Made by a program: the position numbers and the translations under genes. Under the pieces are notes generated by a model. It did not search any database and was not told the DNA's origin. It worked only from the letters and a program-made list of their open reading frames with translations. 64,000 bases of DNA from positions 124,001 to 188,000 of the forward strand of contig JAXMGT010000002.1 of assembly GCA_046347155.1 (NCBI GenBank), given 5' to 3'. Positions 18,501 to 25,738 of this stretch are shown here, piece by piece. Within the stretch, counting starts at the first letter, position 1; every line of letters begins with the position of its first letter. The stretch is from RPQJ01 sp046347155. Its GTDB lineage: Bacteria > Pseudomonadota > Gammaproteobacteria > Steroidobacterales > Steroidobacteraceae.

Positions 18501-19307
18501 CGGCAGCGTGCCGGATGCAAGCCACGGCGTCCCGTCGAAACCCGACACGCGCAGCGTGCCGACCAGGTGCGGATCGTGCTCGACGTCGAACACCGTGCCG
18601 ACCAGGCCGGCCCTGGCCGGCGCATCGAGCGCCAGGTCGACGCCAAGCCGGTCGAGGCGGCCGTCCGTCGTGGCCCGGAACCGGTAGAGGTGACCGTCCG
18701 GCAGCGTCCAGCGGCCGGCCGCGCGCACGCGCAGGCCGAGCGGCAGCGTCCCGCGCAGGTAGGCCTCGCCGCTCACGCGACCGGCCGGGTCGGCGAGGTC
18801 GAACGGTGCGAGGTCGATCCGCCATCGCGTCACCCGCACGTCGGCCGTGACGCGATCGACGTGCAGCCGCGTGCCGTCCACGAGCCTGACGCCGACCCGG
18901 CGGACCGTCGCCGCGTCCGCGGTGATCGAGAGCCACGCGGGGAGGAAGTGCGTCTCGGAGGGCGGCTGCGGCGGGCGCTCCTTCAGCGTCACCTCGACGC
19001 TGCCGATCCGCGCGCCGTCGAGCGAGAGCCGGCCCGCGAACAGCGCCGGCACGGACGGGTCGCCGTGCACGTCGGTCGCGACGATGCGCACCGCCTCGTG
19101 GTCAACCAGCACCCGTCGGAACGACACGGGCCCGGCGAGCGTGCCTTCGGCGCCGTCGACGACGATCCGGACGCCGTCGATGCCGCCGAGCTGCCCCAGC
19201 ACCCAGCGCAGCCCCTCGTTCGTGTAGAGGAGACGGTGCGCGAGCAGCGCCGGCCCGGCGAGCAGCGCCCCGGCGACCAGCAGTGCGACGATGCGGCGCC
19301 GGCTCAC
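15540..19307 (-). CDS. tamB: Translocation and assembly module protein TamB
   Basis: 1255 residues, close to E. coli TamB (1259). A single N-terminal membrane anchor (ALLVAGALLAGPALLAH) is followed by more than 1000 residues of repetitive short beta-strands forming a periplasmic lipid/protein bridge, then the conserved DUF490 C-terminal region (NPAMPSNEALSYLLTGR near the end). It partners TamA in the outer membrane. GTG start sharing one base with the tamA stop (TAGTG). A run of GGCCGG-type palindromes after the stop (15509-15540) may form a structured tail ahead of argR. Confidence 0.92.
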   Translation of the reverse strand: MSRRRIVALLVAGALLAGPALLAHRLLYTNEGLRWVLGQLGGIDGVRIVVDGAEGTLAGPVSFRRVLVDHEAVRIVATDVHGDPSVPALFAGRLSLDGARIGSVEVTLKERPPQPPSETHFLPAWLSITADAATVRRVGVRLVDGTRLHVDRVTADVRVTRWRIDLAPFDLADPAGRVSGEAYLRGTLPLGLRVRAAGRWTLPDGHLYRFRATTDGRLDRLGVDLALDAPARAGLVGTVFDVEHDPHLVGTLRVSGFDGTPWLASGTLPSLTGSVALDATRRVVGLDGTLTSPSLEAGPLRLHGSARVDGTRVDVVGLKAWLPRSGATIEARGAIDVAGDAPRVALEGSWSRLRWPLTGDVVAESGAGTLRIDGAMPYAFDVNARLAAAGVRDADLAARGRFDRSTVTIDRIEGRLLRGTLRGDGTFALAAPLDWSANVDARGLDLATLRPDLPGRLDVTGAVSGRGYSPDGEWNARIERMAGTLRGRALTGRGRVSHRAGEYRLDGVRIANGDSHVDVDGRWGASADLRFDADLRALSIVDPAWSGSVRARGTVRGPGTRPEVAGTLDARALDAGGAVADTLHADVDVDLADRRDSRILVRAGGVNAGRLRLDDARLDVTGRVSNHDVTLRVVSPGSTNGQVPGFRATLEAAGGANLADRAWKGTLGALDVTFPDGAARLARPVEIAAGADAVRATPLCLVNDEARLCAEGEWNRNPAAWRVLVSAEDWPIRRLVTSLLGRREFDGRLQASGWAEQQPGHDWVGGAAIVLEEPTVDIRRNRFRADRTELGGGRIDLYADESSLRATADLDMAASTRVTGHAEAERGRGRPLDELAVRGELRAESAVISALPLFVPEVDRSEGRLQASVRVGGTLGEPTFDGDFHLQDGRLDLYRTNLSLTDATIDGRFVGDTLEFNGRARTRKGAMTLDGRFSWPDGVMKGSLHLAGDGLLVADTPDYRVQASPDLTVTAAGGEYTVTGEVVVPWARITPRDLSTSASVSADERIVGAEAPEAPPPAPSRVHMRVNMKLGDDVRVDSYGLKAHLGGEVMVTAEPGREPRGTGAIRVLDGEYKAFGVYVKIVKGVLTYQDSPLGRPVLDLVAEREIKDEDVTVSLNVRGPLDNPFITLSSNPAMPSNEALSYLLTGRSINTLQSSEAASVNRAAESLAVSGGGLLLGGLGSRLGLDEVSVEGSGRDDAQIVLGKFLSPKLFVSYGVSVAEAINTVKLRYTLNRRWSLRAEAGLEQSADVEFKIER

Positions 19308-21091
19308 TACAGCACCTGCGTGATGTTCAGGTGGAGCCGCGGCCGCTTGTCGGGCTCGGACAGCGCCTGCGCGACGTCGATGCCGATCAGCAGCATCGGC
19401 AGGCGGATCCGGAGACCGACGCCGACCGAGTACTCGAGGGGCGTGCCCCACTCGTCGAACGCGTTGCCCGTGTCGAAGAACACGGCGCCCCGCAGGTCGT
19501 GGGGCAGGTCGCGCTCGAACTCGATCGAGCCGACGAGCTTGTGCTTGCCGCCGATGCCCTTGTTGCCGCTGCCGGGCGGAGCGTTCGGGTCCTTGGGGCT
19601 CAGCGAGTCGAGCGCGAAGCCGCGCACGCTGCGGTCGCCGCCGGCGAAGAAGCGCTGGGAACCGGGCAGCTCGCTGAAGTCGCTCACCCAGCTCGTGCCG
19701 ACCTCGCCGCGCAGCCGCAGGAACCACGGACCCTGCCGGATCGGCCACACCTTCTCGCCGCGTGCGTAGAAGCGCAGGTAAGAGGCGTCGGAGCCGAGCG
19801 AGGCGGGACTGCCCGAGAGTTCGAAGTAATACGCCTGGTCGCGCACCCAGCCGGTCATGAAGTTCGGGGGTTGCGTCGCGAAGCTGATGCCCGGGATCAG
19901 CAGCAGCGAGCGGGTGTCCTCGCTGCCCGGGAACTTCGTGACTTCCTGGCTCACCTGCGCGAACAGGACGCGCTGCCATTCCCCGAGCGACTGAGTGAGC
20001 CCGGCGACCAGTTCGTAGCGCTCGCTGTCGAGGCCGCCGAGCTGCTGGTTGATGTAGCCGGCCGAGAACTCGAGCTTCTCGAGCGTCGGGTCACCGACCG
20101 GGATGATGTAGGAGAAGGTCCCGTCCTGCAGCACCTTCGAGAGTGTCGACTGCAGGCGCCACCGGTGGCCGTCGTCGTTCACGAGGCGCCGGTCCCAGCT
20201 GAACTGCCCGCGCGGGCCGGTGTCGGTGCCGAAACCGACGCTCGCCGCGTAGCGGTCGCGCTTGATGCGCTCCGCGTGGATCGTGATCGGCACCGTGAGC
20301 GTCTCGGGGTCGCGTTCGCCCGGCGTGACCGTCACGCTCGAGAAGTAGTAGCTGTCCTCGAGCGCGAACTGCGTGCTGCGCACCAGCGCGCCCGAGAACG
20401 GCTTGCCCTCGGTGACGCGCACGAAGCCCTGCAGGAACTCCGGGTTGACCGCGTCCTGCTCGATCGTGACCTTGCCGAACCGGTACAGGCCGCCCGTGTC
20501 GAGCACGAGCTGGGCGTCGGCCGAACGCTGCGGCGGGTCGACCTCGAGCAGGTGGGTCACGAGCTTTGCGTCGAGGTAGCCGTCCTCGATCGCCGTGCGG
20601 ACGAGGTCGGTCTTGAGCTTCTCCCACGCCGGGTGGTCGAGTCGCGCGCCCGGCCGCACGGGGCTCGCGTCGATCACCTGCTGCAGGTCGCCGTCCTGGC
20701 TGCCGGCGCCCGTGACGTCGATCGCGACCGCGCGCAGCAGCACGGGGTCGCCCGGCTTGATGCGCAGCCGGACGATCCAGGTCGCGTCGTCGCGCACGGT
20801 GCGGCTGCGGACGCTCGGTGCGTAGTAGCCGTAGGGGCGCAACGCGTCCGCCGCCTCGTCCACCGCACGGTCCGCGAGCCGCCGCACCTGCGTGTCCGTG
20901 AGGTCGGTGCGGTCCGTGTATCGCGTGAGCGACAGGTAGGCGCGGACGTTGTCCGCGAGCGTGCGGTCGACGCCCTCGATGATGATGTTGATGGTCTCGG
21001 CCGCGTGCGCTCGGACCGGCATCGTCACCGCGAGCAGCGCGGCGACTGCCGCGAACGCGGCGCGACGCAGCTGGGCCCGGCGCGGCCTCAC
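19307..21091 (-). CDS. tamA: Translocation and assembly module protein TamA (Omp85 family)
   Basis: 594 residues. A signal peptide ending PVRAHAA is followed by about three POTRA domains (ETINIIIEGVDRTLADNVRAYL opens the first) and a C-terminal 16-strand barrel with the Omp85 lid-lock signature GGDRSVRGF and the closing strand LHLNITQVL. Inserts or folds outer-membrane proteins together with TamB. The GTG start overlaps the stop of the TANGO2-like gene (GTGA). Two smaller Gly-rich loops (PPGSGNKGIGGKHK) are lineage-specific. Confidence 0.92.
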   Translation of the reverse strand: MRPRRAQLRRAAFAAVAALLAVTMPVRAHAAETINIIIEGVDRTLADNVRAYLSLTRYTDRTDLTDTQVRRLADRAVDEAADALRPYGYYAPSVRSRTVRDDATWIVRLRIKPGDPVLLRAVAIDVTGAGSQDGDLQQVIDASPVRPGARLDHPAWEKLKTDLVRTAIEDGYLDAKLVTHLLEVDPPQRSADAQLVLDTGGLYRFGKVTIEQDAVNPEFLQGFVRVTEGKPFSGALVRSTQFALEDSYYFSSVTVTPGERDPETLTVPITIHAERIKRDRYAASVGFGTDTGPRGQFSWDRRLVNDDGHRWRLQSTLSKVLQDGTFSYIIPVGDPTLEKLEFSAGYINQQLGGLDSERYELVAGLTQSLGEWQRVLFAQVSQEVTKFPGSEDTRSLLLIPGISFATQPPNFMTGWVRDQAYYFELSGSPASLGSDASYLRFYARGEKVWPIRQGPWFLRLRGEVGTSWVSDFSELPGSQRFFAGGDRSVRGFALDSLSPKDPNAPPGSGNKGIGGKHKLVGSIEFERDLPHDLRGAVFFDTGNAFDEWGTPLEYSVGVGLRIRLPMLLIGIDVAQALSEPDKRPRLHLNITQVL

Positions 21092-21864
21092 CGTCCGGGT
21101 CCCGGGCACAGGAACTCGTGGCGCGACGCACCGCTCATTCGGCCGTCGGCGCCGTAGCGGCGCTCGGCGACGACGACGCGTCCGTCGCGGGTCGCGAGCA
21201 CGACGGTGGAGCAGCGCGTACCGTAGCGAGGGTGCAGCACGAACGGGGCGGCGAGGGCGCTCGCGAGCGCCGGTTCGAGCGGCCCGGCCCCGACGTCCGT
21301 CGGGGGTGCCCGGTCGGCGAGCAGCTCGAACAGCGACTCCGGGTCGATCTCGTCCCGGGCGAGCGCGGCCTCGAGGCGGGTCCGGCTCGTCGTGACCTTG
21401 TACGCGGGCTCGTCGAGCGACTGGTTCGCGAGTCCATACACGCCGGGCGGCAGTTCGCGATGGCCGCCACCCCCGGCATTCGACGCGAACCAGAGGGAGC
21501 GGCCGTCGTCGAGCAGCAGGTTGTAGCCAGCGTAGCGGGAGGCTTCCTGCCGGGTGCGCTCGAGGTGCGCGGCCGCCGGCTCGCTGCCCGCGAGGAAGCC
21601 GGGCACGAGCCCGCCGCGCGACGGGGCGTCCGGGCCGACGCTGCGGACGAACTCGCGGTAGTTCGTCACGACCCCGAACCGGCCGTCCGGCGAGGCGCCG
21701 AGCCACGTACCCCCGGCCGCGAGGTCGCGGCCGGCGAGGATGCGCGGTCCCTCGCTCCACCATCCGAGCGGCGCGGCGGCGCGGTCGTGGAACTCGTCGC
21801 GATTGGCCGCGATCACCGTCCGGTAGCGGGCGTGGGAGCGGTGGGCGAGCACGACGAGGCACAT
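21088..21864 (-). CDS. TANGO2/NRDE family protein
   Basis: 258 residues. Begins MCLVVLAHRSH and contains ANRDEFHDR, the NRDE motif that names the family; GGTWLGAS and VVTNYRE follow. Cys 2, exposed after Met removal, is the conserved N-terminal Cys of the fold. Proposed roles for relatives include haem trafficking and lipid/acyl-CoA homeostasis; the biochemical activity is not settled. I chose the start that leaves Cys at position 2; an ATG three codons upstream also exists. Co-transcribed with tamA by overlap. Confidence 0.8.
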   Translation of the reverse strand: MCLVVLAHRSHARYRTVIAANRDEFHDRAAAPLGWWSEGPRILAGRDLAAGGTWLGASPDGRFGVVTNYREFVRSVGPDAPSRGGLVPGFLAGSEPAAAHLERTRQEASRYAGYNLLLDDGRSLWFASNAGGGGHRELPPGVYGLANQSLDEPAYKVTTSRTRLEAALARDEIDPESLFELLADRAPPTDVGAGPLEPALASALAAPFVLHPRYGTRCSTVVLATRDGRVVVAERRYGADGRMSGASRHEFLCPGPGR

Positions 21865-21907
21865 GGCCCGCATTGTAAGCGGTGCGCCGTGGCGCGCCGC
21901 CCGGCGG

Positions 21908-22495
21908 TCAGCCGTCGGGTGGGTTGCCGCGACGCCGGAACAGCCGGCCCGCGGTCCGGACGGACACGACGACGAGCGCGACGACGGCCACGGCGCACGC
22001 GAGCGGCAGCGCGATCGCGAGCACCGCGATCCCGGTCGACCCGAGCGTCTCGACCAGTGCGACGAGCGGATTCGCGAGGCCGCCCGTCGCGAGACCGGCC
22101 TTGGCCCGGAGCAGGGCCGCGCCACCCTTGGCGGCCCCGGCCACGCCCCCGCCCGCGATGATCGCGACCGGCCACGCGTAGTGGGCCGGCACGTCCGTCA
22201 TCACCGACGCGCTCGCGACGACGCCGGCGGCGACCGCCGCCGGGCCCGCCACCACGTCGAGCGCGTGATCGACCCCCGGGATGAAGTACGCGGCCGTCTC
22301 GGCGAGCGCGGCGACGCCGAGCGTCACGAGCGCCGGCGTTCCGGCCAGCCACTGGAAGCCGTCCGCGAGCGGCAGCACGCCGAGTCGCGCAGCGACCGCC
22401 GCCACGAGCAGCGGCACGAACACGCGGAAACCCGCGGAGGCTGCGAGCCCGAGCCCGAGGGCGATGCCGATGAGCGCCTGCAGCGTCGTGTCCAT
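21908..22495 (-). CDS. DUF4126 multi-pass membrane protein
   Basis: 195 residues, strongly hydrophobic, with about five to six membrane segments. The start LQALIGIALGLGLAASAGFR and the GFQWLAGTPAL/ETAAYFIPGVDHALD stretch match DUF4126 proteins. Function unknown. Gly/Ala-rich turns (IIAGGGVAGAAKGGAAL) lie between the later helices. It sits in a minus-strand run from nudC to tamB, 60 bases after the TSUP transporter gene. Confidence 0.7.
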   Translation of the reverse strand: MDTTLQALIGIALGLGLAASAGFRVFVPLLVAAVAARLGVLPLADGFQWLAGTPALVTLGVAALAETAAYFIPGVDHALDVVAGPAAVAAGVVASASVMTDVPAHYAWPVAIIAGGGVAGAAKGGAALLRAKAGLATGGLANPLVALVETLGSTGIAVLAIALPLACAVAVVALVVVSVRTAGRLFRRRGNPPDG

Positions 22496-22555
22496 GCGGC
22501 TCCCGTTGGGTGCGTTGCGATGCTGAACGATGCCGGCGCCGCGGACAACCGCGGT

Positions 22556-23326
22556 TCAGCGGGCGAGCCGCAGCGCGTCGAGCGCGGTCTTCGCGATCAG
22601 GCAGCCGACGACTGCAATGAACACGAGGCGCACGAACCCGCTGCCGCGCCGGATCGCGAGGTGGCTGCCGACCTGGGCGCCGGCCACGTTGCAGGCGGCC
22701 ATCGCGAGCCCGAGCAGCCAGTAGACCTGGCCGGTGAGGCCGAACAGCAGGATCGCCGCGAGGTTCGCCGCGGCGTTCACGACCTTCGCCGACGCCGACG
22801 CGTGCAGGAAGTCCAGGCCGAACAGCCGTACGAACATGAACACGAGGAAGCTGCCCGTGCCCGGGCCGAAGAACCCGTCGTACAGGCCGATCGCGCCGGC
22901 GCCGGCCGCGGCCAGCCAGCGCCCGTGGTGGCCGGTGCGGCGCGGGCGGTGTTCGCGCCCGAAGTCGTGGTGCAGCAGCGTGTAGGCGAACACCAGCGCG
23001 AGCAGCAGCGGCACCAGCGCGCGGAACCCGGCCGGCGGGATCCGCGTGGCGATCCACGCGCCGGCGACCGCCGCGACGAACGCGGCCGCCGACGCGGAGG
23101 CGACGAGCGCACGGTCGAGTCGCACGTGCCGCACGTACCGGAGCGCCGCGCTCGTGGTTCCCGCGAGACCGGCCAGCTTGCCGGTGCCGAGCAGCGTCGT
23201 GTGCGGCGTGGTCGGGTACGCGGCGAACAGCGCCGGCAGCTGGATCAGCCCGCCCCCGCCGGCCATCGCATCCACGACGCCGGCGCCGAAGGCGGCCGAG
23301 AGCAGCAGCGGTATCTCGAGGCTCAC
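22556..23326 (-). CDS. TSUP (TauE/SafE) family permease
   Basis: 256 residues, about seven to eight membrane helices. DAMAGGGGLIQLPALF in the first half and GFFGPGTGSFLVF in the second are the paired signature loops of the family, which exports or imports sulfur-containing anions or organic acids. Closest in appearance to E. coli YfcA. GTG start ten bases after the nudC stop, implying co-transcription. Substrate cannot be assigned. Confidence 0.8.
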   Translation of the reverse strand: MSLEIPLLLSAAFGAGVVDAMAGGGGLIQLPALFAAYPTTPHTTLLGTGKLAGLAGTTSAALRYVRHVRLDRALVASASAAAFVAAVAGAWIATRIPPAGFRALVPLLLALVFAYTLLHHDFGREHRPRRTGHHGRWLAAAGAGAIGLYDGFFGPGTGSFLVFMFVRLFGLDFLHASASAKVVNAAANLAAILLFGLTGQVYWLLGLAMAACNVAGAQVGSHLAIRRGSGFVRLVFIAVVGCLIAKTALDALRLAR

Positions 23327-23336
23327 GCGGCCGTGC

Positions 23337-24281
23337 TCAACGCTCGCCGCGTCCCCACGACCGCACGCCCGGCGTGTCGCGGAGGCTCCGCGGCGAGCCC
23401 GAGTCGTACCAGTCCTCGATCAGCCGGTAGGACACGGACTGGGCGAACGGCAAGCCGACGGCGCCGGCCGCGATGTCCGCACGGGAGAACCAGCGCACGT
23501 CCTCCAGTTCCTCGTCGGCGCGCGGCACCTGGCCCGGCGCGGCGGTCGCCGTGTAGCCGATCATCAGCGACGACGGAAACGGCCAGGGTTGCGACGAGTG
23601 GTATTCGGACGCGAGCACCGTGACGCCCGCTTCCTCGAGCACCTCGCGTGCGACGGCGTCCTCGAGGCTCTCGCCCGGTTCGACGAAACCGGCGATCGTC
23701 GAGTAACGCCCCTCGGGCCACGCGGCCTGCCGGCCGAGCAGGGCGTGCTCGCCGTCCGTGACGAGCACGATGATCGCAGGGTCGATCCGCGGGAAGTGCT
23801 CGGCGCCGCAGCCTTCGCGGGTGCAGGTCATCACGTGCCCGGCGCTGGTCGGGCGGTTCGGCGCTCCGCAGACGCCGCAGTGCCGGGTCCGGGCACGCCA
23901 GAGCACGAGCGCCCGGGCGTACGCGAGCAGTCCGGCCTCGTCGTCCGGGAGCCCGCCGCCGGTGCGCCGCAATTCCTCGAACGTGACGGCCGGGTCGCCG
24001 ACCGGCCGCTCGTGCGCGACCTCGCAGACGAAGTGCGCCTCGCCACGGAAGACCCCGAGCAGGATCCAGTCCGCGGGCGGTGCGAACGCCACGGCGGCCG
24101 TTGCGCCCAGCGTTTCAGCGACCCACCCGTCCGGTGTGCGGCGCACGAGGTTGCGCGCCTCGCGCACGGCCAGCACGCGCGTGCCGGGTGCCGCCATCAG
24201 CGCGTCGACCGCGGCGGCGTCCTTGCGCAGGTGCGCCACCCGGTCGGCATACGGGCCGGAAAAGACGTTTGGTCGGCGCAC
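23337..24281 (-). CDS. nudC: NAD(+) diphosphatase / RNA NAD-decapping Nudix hydrolase
   Basis: 314 residues. Cleaves NADH/NAD to NMN and AMP and removes NAD caps from RNA. A zinc ribbon (HCGVCGAP then CTREGCG) precedes the Nudix box GFVEPGESLEDAVAREVLEE, followed by the NudC-specific SQPWPFPSSLM. The N-terminal domain is longer than in E. coli. GTG start. It is 28 bases downstream of the FlhC-like gene on the same strand, so may share its promoter. Confidence 0.9.
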   Translation of the reverse strand: MRRPNVFSGPYADRVAHLRKDAAAVDALMAAPGTRVLAVREARNLVRRTPDGWVAETLGATAAVAFAPPADWILLGVFRGEAHFVCEVAHERPVGDPAVTFEELRRTGGGLPDDEAGLLAYARALVLWRARTRHCGVCGAPNRPTSAGHVMTCTREGCGAEHFPRIDPAIIVLVTDGEHALLGRQAAWPEGRYSTIAGFVEPGESLEDAVAREVLEEAGVTVLASEYHSSQPWPFPSSLMIGYTATAAPGQVPRADEELEDVRWFSRADIAAGAVGLPFAQSVSYRLIEDWYDSGSPRSLRDTPGVRSWGRGER

Positions 24282-24309
24282 TGCGTCGGCCTCGCGGAAA
24301 GCCCGGAGT

Positions 24310-24876
24310 CTAGCAATCCGCGCCCTCGAGGGCTCGCCGTGGCACCCCCTCGGAGCGGCAGCCGGCGCAGTTGTCGGGCACGAGGTCGAGCGTGTCGCGC
24401 ACCCAGTTCGCGCCGCAGTCGGGGCAGGTCGCGATCACGTACTCGTCCTCGTGGGCCAGCGTCTGCGCGAGGAACCAGGCGTGCTCGAACGAGATCACCG
24501 AGGCCGGGCACACCTCGAGGAAGGCCTCGTAGACGTCGCAGAAGCGATCGACGTCCTCGACACGGGTGGACGGCAGGCGCTGCACGACGTTCAGCATTCC
24601 GCACAGCGACAGGAGCGTCGCGAGCGCGGCCGCCTGCACCTCGTGCTCGACCGACCGCAGGAAGAAGCTCATCTGGCGCGGTGATTTGCCCCGCAGCCGG
24701 CGCACCCGGCGCGTGCCGTCCCCCTGCGGGTAGGTGCGGTAGAGCTTGCGGATCCGGTCCGCGGACAGGCCGGTGCACACGCGGATCGTGTGGGTCCGGG
24801 CCTGGTGGGTGATCAACCGGAATGCGACGGCGAGCCGCATCCGGTCGCGGTCGTAGCGACTGTCGGTGATGCGCAT
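24310..24876 (-). CDS. FlhC-like transcription activator
   Basis: 188 residues (E. coli FlhC has 192). Resemblance to FlhC runs along the protein: LAVAFRLITHQARTHTI near the start, GLSADRIRKLYR as the DNA-contacting region, EHAWFLAQTL later. Four cysteines C151-x2-C154-x15-C170-x2-C173 reproduce the FlhC zinc site (C-x2-C-x16-C-x2-C). FlhC normally works only as a D4C2 complex with FlhD to switch on flagellar class II genes. Here there is no flagellar gene in view, and an FlhD-like gene is divergent, so the regulon is probably different. ATG preceded by a GGGGGA ribosome site. nudC may be its first co-transcribed gene. Confidence 0.75.
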   Translation of the reverse strand: MRITDSRYDRDRMRLAVAFRLITHQARTHTIRVCTGLSADRIRKLYRTYPQGDGTRRVRRLRGKSPRQMSFFLRSVEHEVQAAALATLLSLCGMLNVVQRLPSTRVEDVDRFCDVYEAFLEVCPASVISFEHAWFLAQTLAHEDEYVIATCPDCGANWVRDTLDLVPDNCAGCRSEGVPRRALEGADC

Positions 24877-24910
24877 GGATCCCCCGGAATCTGGTCGTTG
24901 TCGCCAGATA

Positions 24911-24926
24911 TGGTCCAACAGGACCA
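24911..24926. promoter_or_regulatory. Palindromic operator 1 in the FlhC-like/FlhD-like divergent promoter
   Basis: Perfect inverted repeat TGGTCC-AACA-GGACCA, 16 bases. It lies in the A+T-rich 108-base gap between the two divergent start codons. Probably the binding site of a dimeric repressor or of the encoded complex itself. A weaker inverted repeat ATCTGG-N9-CCAGAT (24889-24909) lies next to it. Confidence 0.65.
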
Positions 24927-24950
24927 CGTATTGCAGTCTATAACTATTCG

Positions 24951-24966
24951 TGGTCTATTTGGACCA
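24951..24966. promoter_or_regulatory. Palindromic operator 2 in the FlhC-like/FlhD-like divergent promoter
   Basis: TGGTCT-ATTT-GGACCA, the same 16-base plan as operator 1 with one arm mismatch. The two sites start exactly 40 bases apart, nearly four helical turns, so bound proteins would face the same side of the DNA. A -10-like TATAAC (24939-24944) for the plus-strand gene lies between them; I do not see a convincing -35. Confidence 0.65.
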
Positions 24967-24984
24967 AATTGGGGAGGTAAGCCC

Positions 24985-25653
24985 ATGGCACGCGCTCGCG
25001 ACGACGGCCAGGGCGGGCCGGGCGGTGGCCGGGCCGGGGAGGGGCTGCTCGGCGGGTCTGTCCGCCGCGACCTGGCCGACCTGAACCTATGCCACCTGGA
25101 ATTCGCGCTCGATGAGCCGGACCCGCAGGACCCGCTCGCCTGCTGGTCTCCCGCCGTGCTCGGGGAGATCAGGGCCGCCGGGCGCGACGTGCTGGCCAGG
25201 ATGGCGGCATCCCCGTACTCCCTGTTCGAGATCCGGCTGCCGGCAACGGCCGCGGGTGCCGCGGCCACGGGCCACGTGCGCGACGCCGCCGCGGGCACGC
25301 AGCCGCGACCGCCACGCAGTGTCGAGTTCGCGCGGGCGGCGCTCTTCGCGGCCTGGCGGATGGCCGATCGCGCACCGCTCGCTGCGCGGATCGTGTTCGG
25401 CCTGACGCCGCTCGAGGAACTGTGCCTGAACGAGCTGTGCCCCTCGCGGGTGGCCGCACTCGCGAACGATCCCGAGGTCGTTCGCGCGCGCTGGCCCGAC
25501 CGCCCGCGACTCTGGGCCATGCTGCGCACGGCGGCGGAGTCCGGCCGACCGGCGGCCCTGCAGTGGATCCACTGCCTCGGTGTCTCGCTCACGGAACGGC
25601 GGGACCGCGTGCCGTCGGGGCACGGCGGTCCGCGCGGGCGCCCCGGGCGCTGA
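24985..25653 (+). CDS. FlhD-like protein, apparently a tandem duplication of the FlhD fold
   Basis: 222 residues; FlhD itself is about 110-120. The C-terminal half (about 114-205) has the FlhD pattern: APLAARIVFGLTPLEELCLN against FlhD KASAMFRLGINEEMATTLAA, then CPSRVAALAN against LPQMVKLAE, and LQWIHCLGVSL against LQQIHTGIMLS. A first copy appears at about 31-86: ADLNLCHLEFAL against YDINLSYLLLA and VLARMAASPYSLFEIRLP against QMVKLAETNQLVCHFRFD. The linker (87-112) is Ala/Gly-rich. I infer a single-chain FlhD dimer that pairs with the divergent FlhC-like protein. Strong ribosome site GGGGAGGTAA before the ATG. Alignment is by eye, so confidence is moderate. Confidence 0.55.
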   Translation: MARARDDGQGGPGGGRAGEGLLGGSVRRDLADLNLCHLEFALDEPDPQDPLACWSPAVLGEIRAAGRDVLARMAASPYSLFEIRLPATAAGAAATGHVRDAAAGTQPRPPRSVEFARAALFAAWRMADRAPLAARIVFGLTPLEELCLNELCPSRVAALANDPEVVRARWPDRPRLWAMLRTAAESGRPAALQWIHCLGVSLTERRDRVPSGHGGPRGRPGR

Positions 25654-25738
25654 GGCCGCGGGGAGGCGTCCGCCCGGCGGTTGAAGCACGCCGGGCGGAC
25701 CGTTACGCTCCACAGCCCCCCGCCGGACCGCCCGCCCC

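Noticed and set aside
15483..19769. 1400-codon plus-strand open frame opposite tamB and tamA
   Set aside because: Composition is that of an antisense shadow; both TamB and TamA read clearly on the minus strand.
24310..25653. Naming the pair flhC and flhD outright
   Set aside because: Divergent genes, a double-length FlhD-like protein and no flagellar genes in view make the standard symbols misleading.
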